From positions 1,190,335 to 1,254,334 of the forward strand of contig OX638326.1 in assembly GCA_951812775.1 (NCBI GenBank): a stretch of 64,000 nt of DNA, in the 5' to 3' direction. Within the stretch, counting starts at the first letter, position 1, and every line of letters begins with the position of its first letter. The notes under the pieces were generated by a model, which ran no database searches, was not told where the DNA came from, and saw nothing but the letters and a program-made list of their open reading frames with translations. Below, piece by piece: positions 1 through 9,010 of this stretch. This DNA is from an uncultured Alphaproteobacteria bacterium (lineage in GTDB: Bacteria; Pseudomonadota; Alphaproteobacteria; MPNO01; UBA2964). The position numbers and the translations under genes are program-made.

Positions 1-389
1 TGAAGATGTGTTATGCGGGTATTACAAAAGGCACCAGTGCACTCCATGCAGCAATGCTTATGGCGGCGGAAAAACTTGGCATAGCGGATGACCTCCATGA
101 CGAGCTCTCCTATAGCCAGGGGGCTATGTATAAACGCATGGAGAACCTTACGCCCGCCCTGCCCGCCGTTTCCGATCGCTATATCGGTGAGATGGAAGAG
201 ATTGCAAAGACCATGAATGCCGTCGACATGCCAAGCGGGTTTCACGACGGGTCTGCGGCACTTTATGGGCTGATGACCAAATCGCCCTACGCTTCTGAAA
301 TTCGCGAAACCGTCGATAAAAGCAGGACCATGCGTCAAACCGTTGAAGGCTGTGCTGCTGTTGTCGGCAAAAAAGACGCTGCCGGATAA
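1..389 (+). CDS. NAD(P)-dependent oxidoreductase with DUF1932 C-terminal domain (3' part only)
   Basis: The reading frame is open to the left edge, so only the last ~129 residues are visible. They start near LKMCYAGITKGTSALHA and are mainly helical. This matches the C-terminal DUF1932 substrate domain that follows a Rossmann domain in 3-hydroxyisobutyrate-dehydrogenase-like reductases, where the conserved lysine of KMxYAGxTKG lies in the active-site region. The Rossmann part is outside the window, so cofactor and substrate cannot be read. The 3' end overlaps the convergent GIY-YIG gene by about 55 bp. Family assignment is by recalled resemblance; the substrate is unknown. Confidence 0.7.
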   Translation, partial: KMCYAGITKGTSALHAAMLMAAEKLGIADDLHDELSYSQGAMYKRMENLTPALPAVSDRYIGEMEEIAKTMNAVDMPSGFHDGSAALYGLMTKSPYASEIRETVDKSRTMRQTVEGCAAVVGKKDAAG

Positions 390-823
390 ATTTCTTCTTT
401 GATTTCCACTGCAAGCGCTTCCAGGACCTCCACGCCGCCTCCGTGGACCGCCAGGAAGTGCGCGGGACAGGATTTGCAGTCACTGCTGCCAAAGCCCGGG
501 ACCGGCACGGACAAATTTGCCATTTTTCTCCCGAGGTCACACAAATTGCATTCCCGACCGTCAACCACTGGCAATATCCCAACCACCTTACCTGCCAGCG
601 TGATGTGATCGACATGCCAATGTATTTTCTTGTCTGACCGGACATGCCGCTTCAAACGTGAAGCCAAACCACCTGGCCCACGCGCACTTCCAAAATAGAG
701 ATAGTGACCTGCAGCAAGAGAGATTTCACCAAGCGAGCCAACGGAACCGGTATATATCTTGTCCAGTTCAATCAGAAGGACGTACGCCCCAGGCTGTTTT
801 AGAATCTTATTCTCTTGCATCAT
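335..823 (-). CDS. GIY-YIG family protein (DUF123 / COG1833)
   Basis: This 162-residue protein has a GIY-YIG-like core: GAYVLLIEL near residue 12, then GHYLYFGSARGPGG and the conserved arginine in SRLKRHVR (about residues 38-62), then HWHVDHIT. The C-terminal half has a Cys-rich stretch (ECNLCDLG, SDCKSCPAHFL), probably a metal-binding knuckle. This is the arrangement of DUF123 proteins, single-domain putative nucleases related to UvrC/I-TevI. Role and substrate are unproven; a DNA-repair role is inferred from the fold only. It ends inside the convergent gene to its left. The start has two adjacent ATGs and no clear Shine-Dalgarno sequence. Confidence 0.75.
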   Translation of the reverse strand: MMQENKILKQPGAYVLLIELDKIYTGSVGSLGEISLAAGHYLYFGSARGPGGLASRLKRHVRSDKKIHWHVDHITLAGKVVGILPVVDGRECNLCDLGRKMANLSVPVPGFGSSDCKSCPAHFLAVHGGGVEVLEALAVEIKEEIYPAASFLPTTAAQPSTV

Positions 824-851
824 GCGGCATTGATCAGCGGTCAGAGTTCAG

Positions 852-1601
852 ATGTCACAAAGCCTAACGGAAAACCGTACGACGGTAACCTTACCCAGCG
901 GCAGGTCAGCTATCGTCAACATTAGGCGAAGTCCCCGGTCGCGTCGCATAACGTTGCGGATAGCGCCAGGTACGGCTCAGCCCGAACTCGTTCTGCCAAG
1001 AGGACTTTCAGAAAAAAAAGGGATCAGCTTTCTCCATGATAAGGTGGACTGGCTTGAAGAGCGTCTATCGAAATACCCCGCCCCGGTCCCTTTCAACGAG
1101 GGCGAGGTTGTTCCATTTCTCGGAGACCTTTTAACAATCCATCACGTCGATGCCCGGCGAGCTGATGTTCGCAAAGAACAAGACAGACTCGTTGTCGCCG
1201 CACCAAAGCCTCGTATATCGAATGCGGTTCGGGATTGGTACAAGCGCGAAGCTGGCTGTGAAATTACAGTCCTGGCAAAACAAAAATCAGCGATGTTCGA
1301 TAGACCTTATGGCCGACTGACCATCCGCGACACCAAGAGCCAGTGGGGGAGTTGCTCCGCAAAAGGCGATCTAAATTTCTCGTGGCGTGTCGTAATGGCA
1401 CCGGGCTATGTGCTCGATTATCTGGTCGCGCATGAGATCGCTCATCTTGCTGAAATGAACCATTCGATGAGGTTCTGGAATATTGTCGAAAATCTATCGG
1501 ATGATTTTGAAAGAGGCCGCAACTGGCTCCGCCTGAACGGGCACGAACTTCATCGCTATGGCGTGGAATCACCCGCTGCGGAAAGCCTGGAATCGGAATA
1601 G
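852..1601 (+). CDS. YgjP/SprT-like M48-type zinc metallopeptidase
   Basis: The 249-residue protein belongs to the YgjP-like family (COG1451, DUF45). The zinc-peptidase motif HEIAHLAEMNH lies near residues 195-205, preceded by the family block KSQWGSCSAKGDLNFSWR (around 163-180) and the hydrophobic YVLDYLVAHE strand. The two histidines and glutamate of HExxH are intact; the later NHSMRFW supplies the likely third ligand. No signal peptide, so it should be cytoplasmic. The physiological substrate of these proteins is not established. The last 46 bp overlap the convergent DMT transporter gene. Confidence 0.85.
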   Translation: MSQSLTENRTTVTLPSGRSAIVNIRRSPRSRRITLRIAPGTAQPELVLPRGLSEKKGISFLHDKVDWLEERLSKYPAPVPFNEGEVVPFLGDLLTIHHVDARRADVRKEQDRLVVAAPKPRISNAVRDWYKREAGCEITVLAKQKSAMFDRPYGRLTIRDTKSQWGSCSAKGDLNFSWRVVMAPGYVLDYLVAHEIAHLAEMNHSMRFWNIVENLSDDFERGRNWLRLNGHELHRYGVESPAAESLESE

Positions 1602-2506
1602 GTGTTGTAAAACACCGCCATAAAGATCACGACAGCGCCGATGCCCACCCAGATTTCGGGGATCTGATTGAAGAAAAAGTAGCCGATTAAGCTCGCCCAA
1701 ATCACCTTTGTAAAATCCGCCGACAAGACCAGCGTCGCGTCAGCATGCCGGAAAGCTTCTGTCAGAGCGAGTTGGGAAATCGTTCCAAATATTGCAATGA
1801 GGGCCATCCATATCATTTGCTCCAATGTCGGCCATTGCCAGACAAATAGCGCGAACAGAAAAGCGATTGGAGCCTGTAGTAGGCTGGCATAGAGGGCAAC
1901 AGTAACGGAGCTATCTGTTCGCGTTAAGACCTTGATGACCACCAGGGCCACTGCCCACAACATGTTAGACATCAGCACCATAAGGGCGCCAAGAGAAACA
2001 GCCTGTATACCGGGCCGCAGAATTATCACCGCGCCGGCAACGCCGATAGCTAACGCGATCCATCTATGCAGCGTCATCCGTTCCCGCAAAAAGATAACAG
2101 CGCCAACAGTTGCAAAAAGTGGTGCCGTCAGCCCCAGCGACACAACTTTTGCCAATGGCTCCAGGCTAAGCCCGTAAAAAAAGGCCAACATCGCAGCGAC
2201 ATTTAAAACTGCCCGCAATAAATGCAGCCAAATTTTCTGTGTAAACAAGGGCCGTAAACCGCCCCGCAGAAAAAGGGCGGCCATGAACAAGAGCCCGAGA
2301 AGTTGTCTGAAAAAAGCGACTTCAAAGACATGAATGCCGTGCGATAGATGCTGTACAGCCCCATTTGCCCCTGAAATGGACGCCGCAGAACCCAGCATCA
2401 GCCCCACCCCTTTGGCGCCATCTGGGATTGGAGCGAATAACGCGGCAACTCGAGTTTTGATATTTGCCATGAATGATACGCTGTGAGCGGAGACTTTCTC
2501 TATCAC
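1556..2506 (-). CDS. DMT-superfamily (EamA) transporter
   Basis: This protein of up to 316 residues has about ten hydrophobic segments arranged as two EamA repeats, e.g. VFEVAFFRQLLGLLFMAALF in the first half and ALIAIFGTISQLALTEAFRHADA in the second. The internal duplication, the R-x-L-x-x-L helix after TM2 and the A-x-x-x-A patterns are typical of drug/metabolite exporters. It sits in the inner membrane and probably exports a small metabolite; the substrate is unknown. The longest frame begins at a GTG (2506). An ATG at 2470 (MANIKTR) is an equally plausible start because neither has a good ribosome-binding site. It converges on the metallopeptidase gene and diverges from queA. Confidence 0.85.
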   Translation of the reverse strand: MIEKVSAHSVSFMANIKTRVAALFAPIPDGAKGVGLMLGSAASISGANGAVQHLSHGIHVFEVAFFRQLLGLLFMAALFLRGGLRPLFTQKIWLHLLRAVLNVAAMLAFFYGLSLEPLAKVVSLGLTAPLFATVGAVIFLRERMTLHRWIALAIGVAGAVIILRPGIQAVSLGALMVLMSNMLWAVALVVIKVLTRTDSSVTVALYASLLQAPIAFLFALFVWQWPTLEQMIWMALIAIFGTISQLALTEAFRHADATLVLSADFTKVIWASLIGYFFFNQIPEIWVGIGAVVIFMAVFYNTYSDSRLSAAGDSTP

Positions 2507-2581
2507 GATTCATAGCGGATGGCACAGCTTTGCATAAACCTGCTAAACAACGCTGGAATTTGTGCTTGCTGCAATCAGAAC

Positions 2582-3610
2582 ATGAAAACTGACGCCTTCA
2601 ATTTTGATCTACCAAAAGAACTGATCGCCCAGGAACCAGCCTCACCACGGGATTCTGCGCGGTTGCTTCATGTTGATAACGCTCTTGCGGATTTAAGTGT
2701 TCGCGATCTGCCGACATTATTGTCCCCGGGCGACGTCCTCGTGCTGAACAACACTAAGGTCATTCCCGCGCGATTGCGCGGTCGTCGCGGAGAAGCATCC
2801 ATTGAAATCACATTGCACAAAAGAAATGGGGACCAAAGTTGGTGTGCCTTTGCCCGTCCTGCCCGAAAATTGCGGGAGGGCGATAAAATCAGCTTTTCGA
2901 GCGATTTTTCGGCAGACGTCATTGAAAAAAGAGACGGTGGCGAAATTGTGATCGAGTTTTCCGGACAGTCACTGGATGAAGGGCTAGGGCAAAACGGTTT
3001 CATGCCGCTACCACCCTATATCAGTCGCAAAGAAGGGATAAGGGAAACGGACCAACAAGATTACCAAACCGTATATGCCGCAAACGCCAGCGCTGTCGCG
3101 GCGCCAACGGCGGGACTCCATTTCACGGACACTTTACTGTCTGAAATAAAAGCAAGCGGGGTTGAAGTTGTCGAGCTGACGCTTCATGTCGGTGCCGGGA
3201 CCTTTTTGCCAGTTAAAGCTGAAGATACCGATGACCACAAAATGCATTCAGAATGGGGCAAACTTGATGAGGTAAATGTTCAGCGGATTCTGAATGCGAG
3301 GAAAAATGGTGGGAAAGTCACGGCCTGTGGTACTACCGCACTACGATTATTAGAATCAGCAGCCCCCGCAGTCGGTGAACTCAATCCCTTCGAGGGCGAT
3401 ACAGATATATTCATTACTCCCGGCTATGAGTTTCGGATCGTCGACAGGCTAATGACCAATTTTCACCTGCCCTGTTCAACTCTATTCATGTTGGTTTCTG
3501 CTTTCTCAGGACTCAACCGAATGAAAGCTGCCTATGCCCATGCTATTGAGGCGGGGTATCGCTTCTATTCATACGGTGATGCCTGCTTGCTGGAGAAAAA
3601 CGACGCATAA
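2582..3610 (+). CDS. queA: S-adenosylmethionine:tRNA ribosyltransferase-isomerase QueA
   Basis: QueA transfers the ribosyl group of SAM onto preQ1 in tRNA to give epoxyqueuosine. The 342-residue product starts at [17 protein letters not shown], the canonical QueA N-terminus; the open frame extends 21 codons upstream, but those residues are not family-like. Family signatures: [29 protein letters not shown] near the middle, the [14 protein letters not shown] block and the C-terminal [17 protein letters not shown]. It opens the queuosine operon. Its TAA stop overlaps the ATG of tgt by one base, so translation is probably coupled. Confidence 0.96.
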   Translation: MKTDAFNFDLPKELIAQEPASPRDSARLLHVDNALADLSVRDLPTLLSPGDVLVLNNTKVIPARLRGRRGEASIEITLHKRNGDQSWCAFARPARKLREGDKISFSSDFSADVIEKRDGGEIVIEFSGQSLDEGLGQNGFMPLPPYISRKEGIRETDQQDYQTVYAANASAVAAPTAGLHFTDTLLSEIKASGVEVVELTLHVGAGTFLPVKAEDTDDHKMHSEWGKLDEVNVQRILNARKNGGKVTACGTTALRLLESAAPAVGELNPFEGDTDIFITPGYEFRIVDRLMTNFHLPCSTLFMLVSAFSGLNRMKAAYAHAIEAGYRFYSYGDACLLEKNDA

Positions 3611-4749
3611 TGAGTGAGACCGGCACAAGATTTGAGCTTCTGGCGACTGACGGCAGCGCCCGGCGAGGTCGGCTGTCAACCGCCCATGGTGAGATAAACA
3701 CGCCGGCTTTTATGCCGGTAGGTACTGCCGGAACGGTTAAGGCAATGATGCCCGAAGATGTCGCGGCAACCGGTGCCGAAATTATTTTGGGCAACACCTA
3801 TCACCTGATGTTGCGGCCCACTGCGGAACGGGTTGCTAAACTTGGCGGCCTTCATCGTTTTATGAACTGGCCAAAGCCAATCTTAACCGACTCTGGTGGA
3901 TATCAGGTATTCTCCCTCTCCAAACGTCGTACGATCAACGAACAGGGTGTTGTCTTCCAATCACATATTGATGGCGCAAAAATTGAACTGACGCCGGAGC
4001 GGTCAATAGAGATTCAGCGTCTTCTCGGATCAAACATCACCATGGTTCTGGATGAGTGCACCGAATGGCCGATTTCCGAGGAAGACGCCCGCAAATCTAT
4101 GGAGCTTTCCATGCGTTGGGCAAAACGCTGCAAAGATGCCTTTGAAGAACGATCGGGATATGGCCTCTTCGGCATCGTTCAAGGCAGTATGTATCGTGAA
4201 CTGCGTCATGAATCCGCTGCTCGTTTGATTGAGACTGGTTTTGATGGTTATGCCGTCGGCGGTCTCACCATCGGCGAACCCCAAGAGGTCATGTTTGACG
4301 TCCTCGATTACACAGTGCCAACGCTGCCAAGCGAACGACCGCATTACCTTATGGGAGTCGGCAAACCTGCGGATATCGTGGGCGCTGTTCAGCGTGGGAT
4401 CGATATGTTTGATTGTGTTATTCCGACACGCTCCGGTCGCACAGGCCAGGCTTTCGTGCGCGGCGGTTCCCTGAATCTGAGGAATGCCAAGCACACAGAT
4501 GACAATCGTCCCCTGGACGCCGCCTGTACATGTCGGGTCTGTGCCAACTATAGCCGCGCCTATCTGCACCATCTCGTAAAAGCCGGAGAAATGCTCGCGG
4601 GAATGTTTTTGACCTTGCATAACCTGCATTACTATCAAACCCTGATGGCAGAAATGCGCAACGCCATAGAGAATGGCACGATGGCAAAATTTGTAACCGC
4701 ATTTGACGCTGACCAGGAAACCGGGCCGATAGCGTCGGTAGCCGAATAG
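3610..4749 (+). CDS. tgt: Queuine/preQ1 tRNA-guanine transglycosylase
   Basis: The enzyme exchanges G34 in the anticodon of GUN tRNAs for preQ1. In this 379-residue protein the general-base aspartate is in [12 protein letters not shown] (D94) and the nucleophile in [11 protein letters not shown] (D268). The zinc site is CTCRVCANY followed by the histidine of LTLHNLHYY, i.e. C-x-C-x2-C-x(~25)-H as in bacterial Tgt. The length is normal. It overlaps queA by 1 bp and is followed 16 bp later by queF. QueA acts directly on the product of this enzyme, which explains the coupling. Confidence 0.97.
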   Translation: MSETGTRFELLATDGSARRGRLSTAHGEINTPAFMPVGTAGTVKAMMPEDVAATGAEIILGNTYHLMLRPTAERVAKLGGLHRFMNWPKPILTDSGGYQVFSLSKRRTINEQGVVFQSHIDGAKIELTPERSIEIQRLLGSNITMVLDECTEWPISEEDARKSMELSMRWAKRCKDAFEERSGYGLFGIVQGSMYRELRHESAARLIETGFDGYAVGGLTIGEPQEVMFDVLDYTVPTLPSERPHYLMGVGKPADIVGAVQRGIDMFDCVIPTRSGRTGQAFVRGGSLNLRNAKHTDDNRPLDAACTCRVCANYSRAYLHHLVKAGEMLAGMFLTLHNLHYYQTLMAEMRNAIENGTMAKFVTAFDADQETGPIASVAE

Positions 4750-4765
4750 AAAACGGAGTTGGTCC

Positions 4766-5230
4766 ATGACCACAGCTAGCGATGAGACTTTGACACAGCT
4801 TGGTGCCCACACCCCCTTACCCGCATCGCCCGAAGAAGCCGTCTTGGAACGTGTGGGAAATCCACAATCTGACACGACGTATTTGGCACGTTTTACCTGC
4901 CCAGAATTCACCAGCCTGTGCCCGGTTACAGGGCAACCTGATTTTGCTCATCTGGTGATCGATTACGCGCCAGACCAATGGATCGTCGAGAGCAAATCCT
5001 TAAAACTGTATCTCGGATCGTTCCGCACTCATGGTGCTTTTCATGAAGATTGCACAGTTGGCATCGCTAAACGTCTGGAAGAACTGCTTTCACCGCACTG
5101 GATTAGGATTGGCGGCTATTGGTATCCACGCGGTGGTATGCCAATAGACGTGTTTTATCAAAGCGGACCACCACCCGCAGATATCTGGATTCCAGATCAG
5201 GGTGTTCCTGCCTATCGCGGACGCGAGTGA
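4766..5230 (+). CDS. queF: NADPH-dependent preQ0 reductase QueF (short, unimodular type)
   Basis: QueF reduces the nitrile of preQ0 to the amine preQ1 using two NADPH, the step before Tgt. At 154 residues this is the short type found in Bacillus rather than the two-domain E. coli form. The catalytic cysteine is C52 in [12 protein letters not shown] and the acid is D59. The QueF signature [13 protein letters not shown] for NADPH binding follows at about residues 77-89. The tunnelling fold is seen from the FHEDC block onward. An upstream GGAG supports the ATG. The 3' end overlaps queG by 4 bp (GTGA). Confidence 0.96.
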   Translation: MTTASDETLTQLGAHTPLPASPEEAVLERVGNPQSDTTYLARFTCPEFTSLCPVTGQPDFAHLVIDYAPDQWIVESKSLKLYLGSFRTHGAFHEDCTVGIAKRLEELLSPHWIRIGGYWYPRGGMPIDVFYQSGPPPADIWIPDQGVPAYRGRE

Positions 5231-6360
5231 ACAAATATTCGCCAAATGAAGAAGCCAATACGGAGGCGATTCGTGATCGCGCTCTGGGGCTAGGGTTTGA
5301 CGTCGTAGGCTTTGCACCCGCTGCGCTCCACGAAAATGCCAGAGAACGGCTTTCCGATTTTATTTCTAACGGATATCACGGCGATATGGGTTGGCTTGCT
5401 GAACGCACCCAGCAGCGATCCCAACCGACCGATTTGTGGCCTGAGGCGAAAAGCGTCATCGTCGTCGGATTAAATTATGGTCAGGATGGCGATCCCTTAG
5501 ATGCCCTGGCGAAACCTGAACGGGGCTCAATTTCGGTCTATGCACGCGGTCGTGATTACCACGATGTTGCCAAAAAGAAACTGAGAGTCCTCGCACGGTT
5601 TATCGCCGATGACCTCAATGGCGACGTGAAGTTATTTGTCGATACAGCGCCCGTCATGGAAAAGCCATTAGCCGCCAGAGCGGGAGTCGGGTGGCAGGGC
5701 AAACATACCAACCTGGTATCCCTGTCTGCGGGCTCATGGCTCTTTCTGGGCGAGATATATACGACCCTGTCATTAACACCGACGGGCGATAGTCAGGACA
5801 GTTGCGGCAGCTGTTCGCAGTGTCTGTCTGCTTGTCCGACAAATGCTTTTCCAGCCCCATACAAGCTAGATGCACGTCGTTGTATCTCCTATCTGACAAT
5901 AGAACATAAAGGTCATATTCCGCGAGAATTCAGAGAACCGATTGGAAATCGAATTTACGGCTGCGACGATTGTCTCGCTGTGTGTCCCTGGAACAAGTTT
6001 GCCCACAAAACCAGCGAACCTGATCTCGAAGCAAGGCTTGAACTCCGCTGGCCACGACTCGCCGATTTAGGGCAGCTCGATGACCCCGCGTTCCGAAGAG
6101 TTTTCTCTGGTTCGCCCGTTAAGCGGCTCGGACGTGACCGATTTATCCGGAACGTTTTAATCGCAATCGGCAACAGCAACAGGTCCGAATTGTCGGATCT
6201 CGCAGAAGCAAGATTGGCTGACAAATCACCTTTGGTTCGGGCAATGGCGGTGTGGGCGCTTTCGCGCCTCCTCACACCAGAATCATTTGAGAATTTACAC
6301 GACATTTATCGCGGCGAAGAGACTGATGTCAACGTTTTAAAAGAATGGGTAGGAGACTAA
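5227..6360 (+). CDS. queG: Epoxyqueuosine reductase QueG
   Basis: QueG removes the epoxide of epoxyqueuosine-tRNA in the last step of queuosine synthesis and depends on cobalamin and two [4Fe-4S] clusters. The best start is the GTG at 5227, overlapping the queF stop as GTGA; the frame runs further upstream inside queF but without family sequence. From this start it is 377 residues. The DUF1730 domain ([22 protein letters not shown]) is followed by two ferredoxin motifs, [12 protein letters not shown] and [11 protein letters not shown], and then a HEAT-like tail. A short hairpin (6362-6376, 6-bp stem) follows the stop but lacks a T-tract. This completes the queA-tgt-queF-queG operon. Confidence 0.96.
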   Translation: MNKYSPNEEANTEAIRDRALGLGFDVVGFAPAALHENARERLSDFISNGYHGDMGWLAERTQQRSQPTDLWPEAKSVIVVGLNYGQDGDPLDALAKPERGSISVYARGRDYHDVAKKKLRVLARFIADDLNGDVKLFVDTAPVMEKPLAARAGVGWQGKHTNLVSLSAGSWLFLGEIYTTLSLTPTGDSQDSCGSCSQCLSACPTNAFPAPYKLDARRCISYLTIEHKGHIPREFREPIGNRIYGCDDCLAVCPWNKFAHKTSEPDLEARLELRWPRLADLGQLDDPAFRRVFSGSPVKRLGRDRFIRNVLIAIGNSNRSELSDLAEARLADKSPLVRAMAVWALSRLLTPESFENLHDIYRGEETDVNVLKEWVGD

Positions 6361-6537
6361 TTCCGATATAATCGGAGATTCAGAAATTGAATCGTCGGAA
6401 TCCTTTACATTATTTCAACAGACCCCTTCTTGAATTCCTGTAACCAATTGAAAACAAATATTTTAAGTGAGGTGGCATAATTCTTGCTTATTTTATAGGC
6501 GGAGCCGTCTGTGCTCCGACTGAATTTTACGGCGGAA

Positions 6538-7337
6538 ATGTTGTCGATGATGGTTTTAAGGCTCAGGAGCAGGATGATTGCGATGCTAATCGCCGCCTTT
6601 GGTGCGATCATTGCCTATTCTGGCCCGGCGCATGCCGTCGCAACCTATAACGCCAGTTCCTATGCAGCAGTGACAATTACAGGTTTCAGCACAATATCGG
6701 GACCTGTATCAAAGCCGCCAACTCTCACAATTATCGGGACCGCTGAACCAAGTTTATCTGAAAGCGGGACGACGGTTAGCGGCACTGGGACCGCCACCAT
6801 CACTGAAATCACTGATGTGATTTCCCTTACGCCCTCGGCCATTCGCATGTTGCCACCGCTAGCGGTGGTGCTGCTGGTCCGGGCGGCCAGTCCTATTCGG
6901 ATCAGGTCACAAACGGTGAGATTTTCTTTGGAAATGCTGGTACCGAAGATATCACCGTAACGTTAGGAATTGACTGGGCGTATGCGGTAATGGCATCTAC
7001 ATCCGGGCCCAACCGAATAGCTAAAGCGTTCGCCAGTATAATTGTTGATACAGTTATTTTTGATTCGATCGGCGAACAGGTTGGAGAAGATATTTTTCAT
7101 GTCGATGAACTGGCGATAGCCGATGGAATCGGCGGCAGTTTTGAAGACCTGTCCGACACCACTACTTTGTCTGTTGATGTAGTTGTTCTCGCAGGGTCAG
7201 TGACAAGCGTTGGCCTTTTTGTCGATGCAAGAGGAAGTGCCGAGGTTTCTGCACCTCCTTCATTGTTAATATTTTGTCTCGAAATTATCGCTACGGGATT
7301 TGTGCGTCGGCAACTCGTTAAATCAACTGCGGCGTAA
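6538..7337 (+). pseudogene. Exported PEP-CTERM-like protein gene with internal frameshift
   Basis: The first frame begins at the ATG at 6538, preceded by GGCGGA, with a convincing signal peptide (hydrophobic MIAMLIAAFGAIIAYS, then AHA/VA cleavage). It proceeds through a Ser/Thr/Gly-rich beta-type sequence to about 6840. From there a different frame continues the same style without a stop (GHSHVATASGGAAGPGGQ, then the region from 6990) and ends at 7337 with APPSLLIF, a hydrophobic helix and RR. That tail resembles a degenerate PEP-CTERM sorting signal with PEP replaced by APP. The two frames join only if one base was lost between about 6816 and 6845. As written the product would stop at 6960 without its anchor. 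Function unknown. Confidence 0.7.
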
Positions 7338-7341
7338 TCCA

Positions 7342-7563
7342 ATGCTACCTGCGTCCGATAACGGAAATTCACCCAAGCAAAACAACGCCCGTCAGCATTC
7401 CCGTCTCGAAATTGACGGAGAACCTGACCTTCTGAACGGCACGCTGGAAGAATGGCATATCTACCGGAAATCCCTTTCTGCGCTACCGCAGGAAGATGAG
7501 AATGTCCGTGTTGCGATCGCCGTTGCAGACGCCCGAATCGCGAGGCTCAAAGGGAACGATTAG
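7342..7563 (+). CDS. Small hypothetical protein
   Basis: A 73-residue acidic protein starting MLPASDNGNSPKQ. It has no signal peptide or membrane segment. The second half (LEEWHIYRKSLSALPQ to VADARIARLKG) is predicted helical and could be a short coiled coil. It begins right after the broken PEP-CTERM-like gene and ends before the convergent protease-like gene. I do not recognise the family. Start choice rests on position only; there is no strong ribosome-binding site. Confidence 0.45.
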   Translation: MLPASDNGNSPKQNNARQHSRLEIDGEPDLLNGTLEEWHIYRKSLSALPQEDENVRVAIAVADARIARLKGND

Positions 7564-7600
7564 TTCCGGTTTAGTCGCAATATGACTGGTTGGCTAATTC

Positions 7601-8623
7601 TTAGTGCCGCCGGGGAACCTTCAAATAGTCGTGGCGATCCCCTGAACGAATAACGACATCAATCTGGCGCGACCCCCGAACAACACTAATGCTGACATCA
7701 GCTCCCGCGCCACCGACTGCCCAGATTTTACGATACATGTCCGGTAGGCTTTCAACTGTCTGGGATTCAATTTCCTCAACAATGTCACCCACCTGGATAT
7801 CGGCTCTGTCAGCGGGTCCACCATCATGAACGCCCGAAACAACGAGATGCCCAATGGCTTCCGTCGTTTGCATTCCCAGCCACGGTTTTGCAGCCTTTTG
7901 CGCTCGACCAGTATCGATGAGTTCTTGATAAATCGGCGGTAGCAAATCCACAGGGACAAACATGTTGCCCTGACTCTCGGTACTGTTTCCGCCAGGATCC
8001 TGAACAAATAGGGAGCCAACACCAACGAGAGCACCTGTTCGCGGATCAATCAGAGCACCGCCACTCCATCGAGGGTGCAAAGGCGCCGTAAAAACAGCCG
8101 ATTCCAATAAGTATTCCCAAGACCCAGCGAATTCGCGCCGGTCGACGACATCACCCAAAACAGCAGATGGAATACCGCCTGACGCTGCGACGACAACTTT
8201 GTCCCCTGGCAAGACGTCATCAACATTGGATGCTAATGCAAGTGGCGTCAAATCAAGAGGTTCAACCGTTCGGACCAAACCGAAACCGGTACGGTGATCA
8301 TATCCGACAACCTGAGCCGGAACTTCCTTACCCCCAGAGCCGCCGATAAAAATATCAGTCGCTTCTGTGATGAGATAACCAATCGTGACCAGAGTCCCGT
8401 CAGCATCGATTAAGACGGCATTGCCTTCTCGTTCCGTTCCGAGATTTCGGGCGCTGTGAGCATCGGCGGGAATTTTCGACCGCAGTGATCTTACGGCGGC
8501 CAAGCCCACCTCAAGGTCAAATGAAACGTCATCTTCCGTAGGCTGTGGCCCAGGCATTGGCGGTTCACCAAGGGGCAAAATCCCGTCGAGCCTGTGACCG
8601 TTTGCCCGTGTTACTTCTGTCAA
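7601..8623 (-). CDS. HtrA-like trypsin-fold protein with PDZ domain, catalytic triad degraded
   Basis: A 340-residue protein with an S1C (DegP/HtrA) fold followed by one C-terminal PDZ domain (about residues 245-330: PWLGMQTTEA, GGPADRADIQVGDIV, VRGSRQIDVVIRSG). Aligned by eye with DegP, the catalytic histidine position is Tyr83 (in IGYLIT), the aspartate is Gly113 (RTGFGL), and only the serine remains, S187 in RWSGGAL. It should therefore not hydrolyse peptides and may bind them as a chaperone or sensor. No signal peptide is visible. The start is a TTG preceded by GGGGA. It is convergent with the small gene to the left. Confidence 0.75.
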   Translation of the reverse strand: MTEVTRANGHRLDGILPLGEPPMPGPQPTEDDVSFDLEVGLAAVRSLRSKIPADAHSARNLGTEREGNAVLIDADGTLVTIGYLITEATDIFIGGSGGKEVPAQVVGYDHRTGFGLVRTVEPLDLTPLALASNVDDVLPGDKVVVAASGGIPSAVLGDVVDRREFAGSWEYLLESAVFTAPLHPRWSGGALIDPRTGALVGVGSLFVQDPGGNSTESQGNMFVPVDLLPPIYQELIDTGRAQKAAKPWLGMQTTEAIGHLVVSGVHDGGPADRADIQVGDIVEEIESQTVESLPDMYRKIWAVGGAGADVSISVVRGSRQIDVVIRSGDRHDYLKVPRRH

Positions 8624-9010
8624 TTTGTTTCCCCGTAAAGTGTATGGTGAATCTAGGCGCTGATCTCATTATCGAGAGACATGAAGGCGGTGACAACAAT
8701 TGAAACGAACCAGACAATTTTTGTCCTGAAAATATTGGTCGAATGGTGCCCAAATTTCAAAATTTTGCATGAACTCTATTTCTGGTTGATGGAACCTTCT
8801 TCCATACTCCCGTTTCTATCCTTTTCTTTCGAAATTTCTCCTTGGTATTTGTAAAACAATAATAAAATTAACCTATGTAACAGCGATTTTACTTGCCTAT
8901 TTGCCCAAAACAGCTGATTGTACCGGACAATATATTTTGATTTATAAAAATCTGCATCAGAAGGGCGGGGGAATTCTGGTCTGATTCAGGGTTATAAGGC
9001 GTTTATCTGG
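8624..9010. other. AT-rich intergenic region upstream of the metzincin gene
   Basis: About 390 bp without a coding frame I can support. It is the divergent gap between the HtrA-like gene and the PEP-CTERM metzincin relic and is visibly AT-rich from about 8800 to 8960. A small GACAA/TTGTC hairpin is seen near 8722. No RNA gene or repeat family was recognised. Confidence 0.5.
8918..8946 (+). promoter_or_regulatory. Candidate sigma-70-type promoter for the metzincin gene
   Basis: TTGTAC at 8918-8923 and TTTATA at 8941-8946 are separated by 17 bp, about 65 bp ahead of the ATG at 9011. The match is fair and the surroundings are AT-rich, so this is a by-eye candidate only. Confidence 0.3.

Noticed and set aside
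148-645. Minus-strand frame overlapping the GIY-YIG gene
   Set aside because: The GIY-YIG frame has family motifs; this one is its shadow.
4030-4911. Long open frame (293 codons) antisense to tgt and queF
   Set aside because: It has no family sequence or ribosome-binding site and lies opposite two certain genes.
6362-6376. Hairpin after queG as a terminator
   Set aside because: Six-bp stem with no T-tract; too weak to call.
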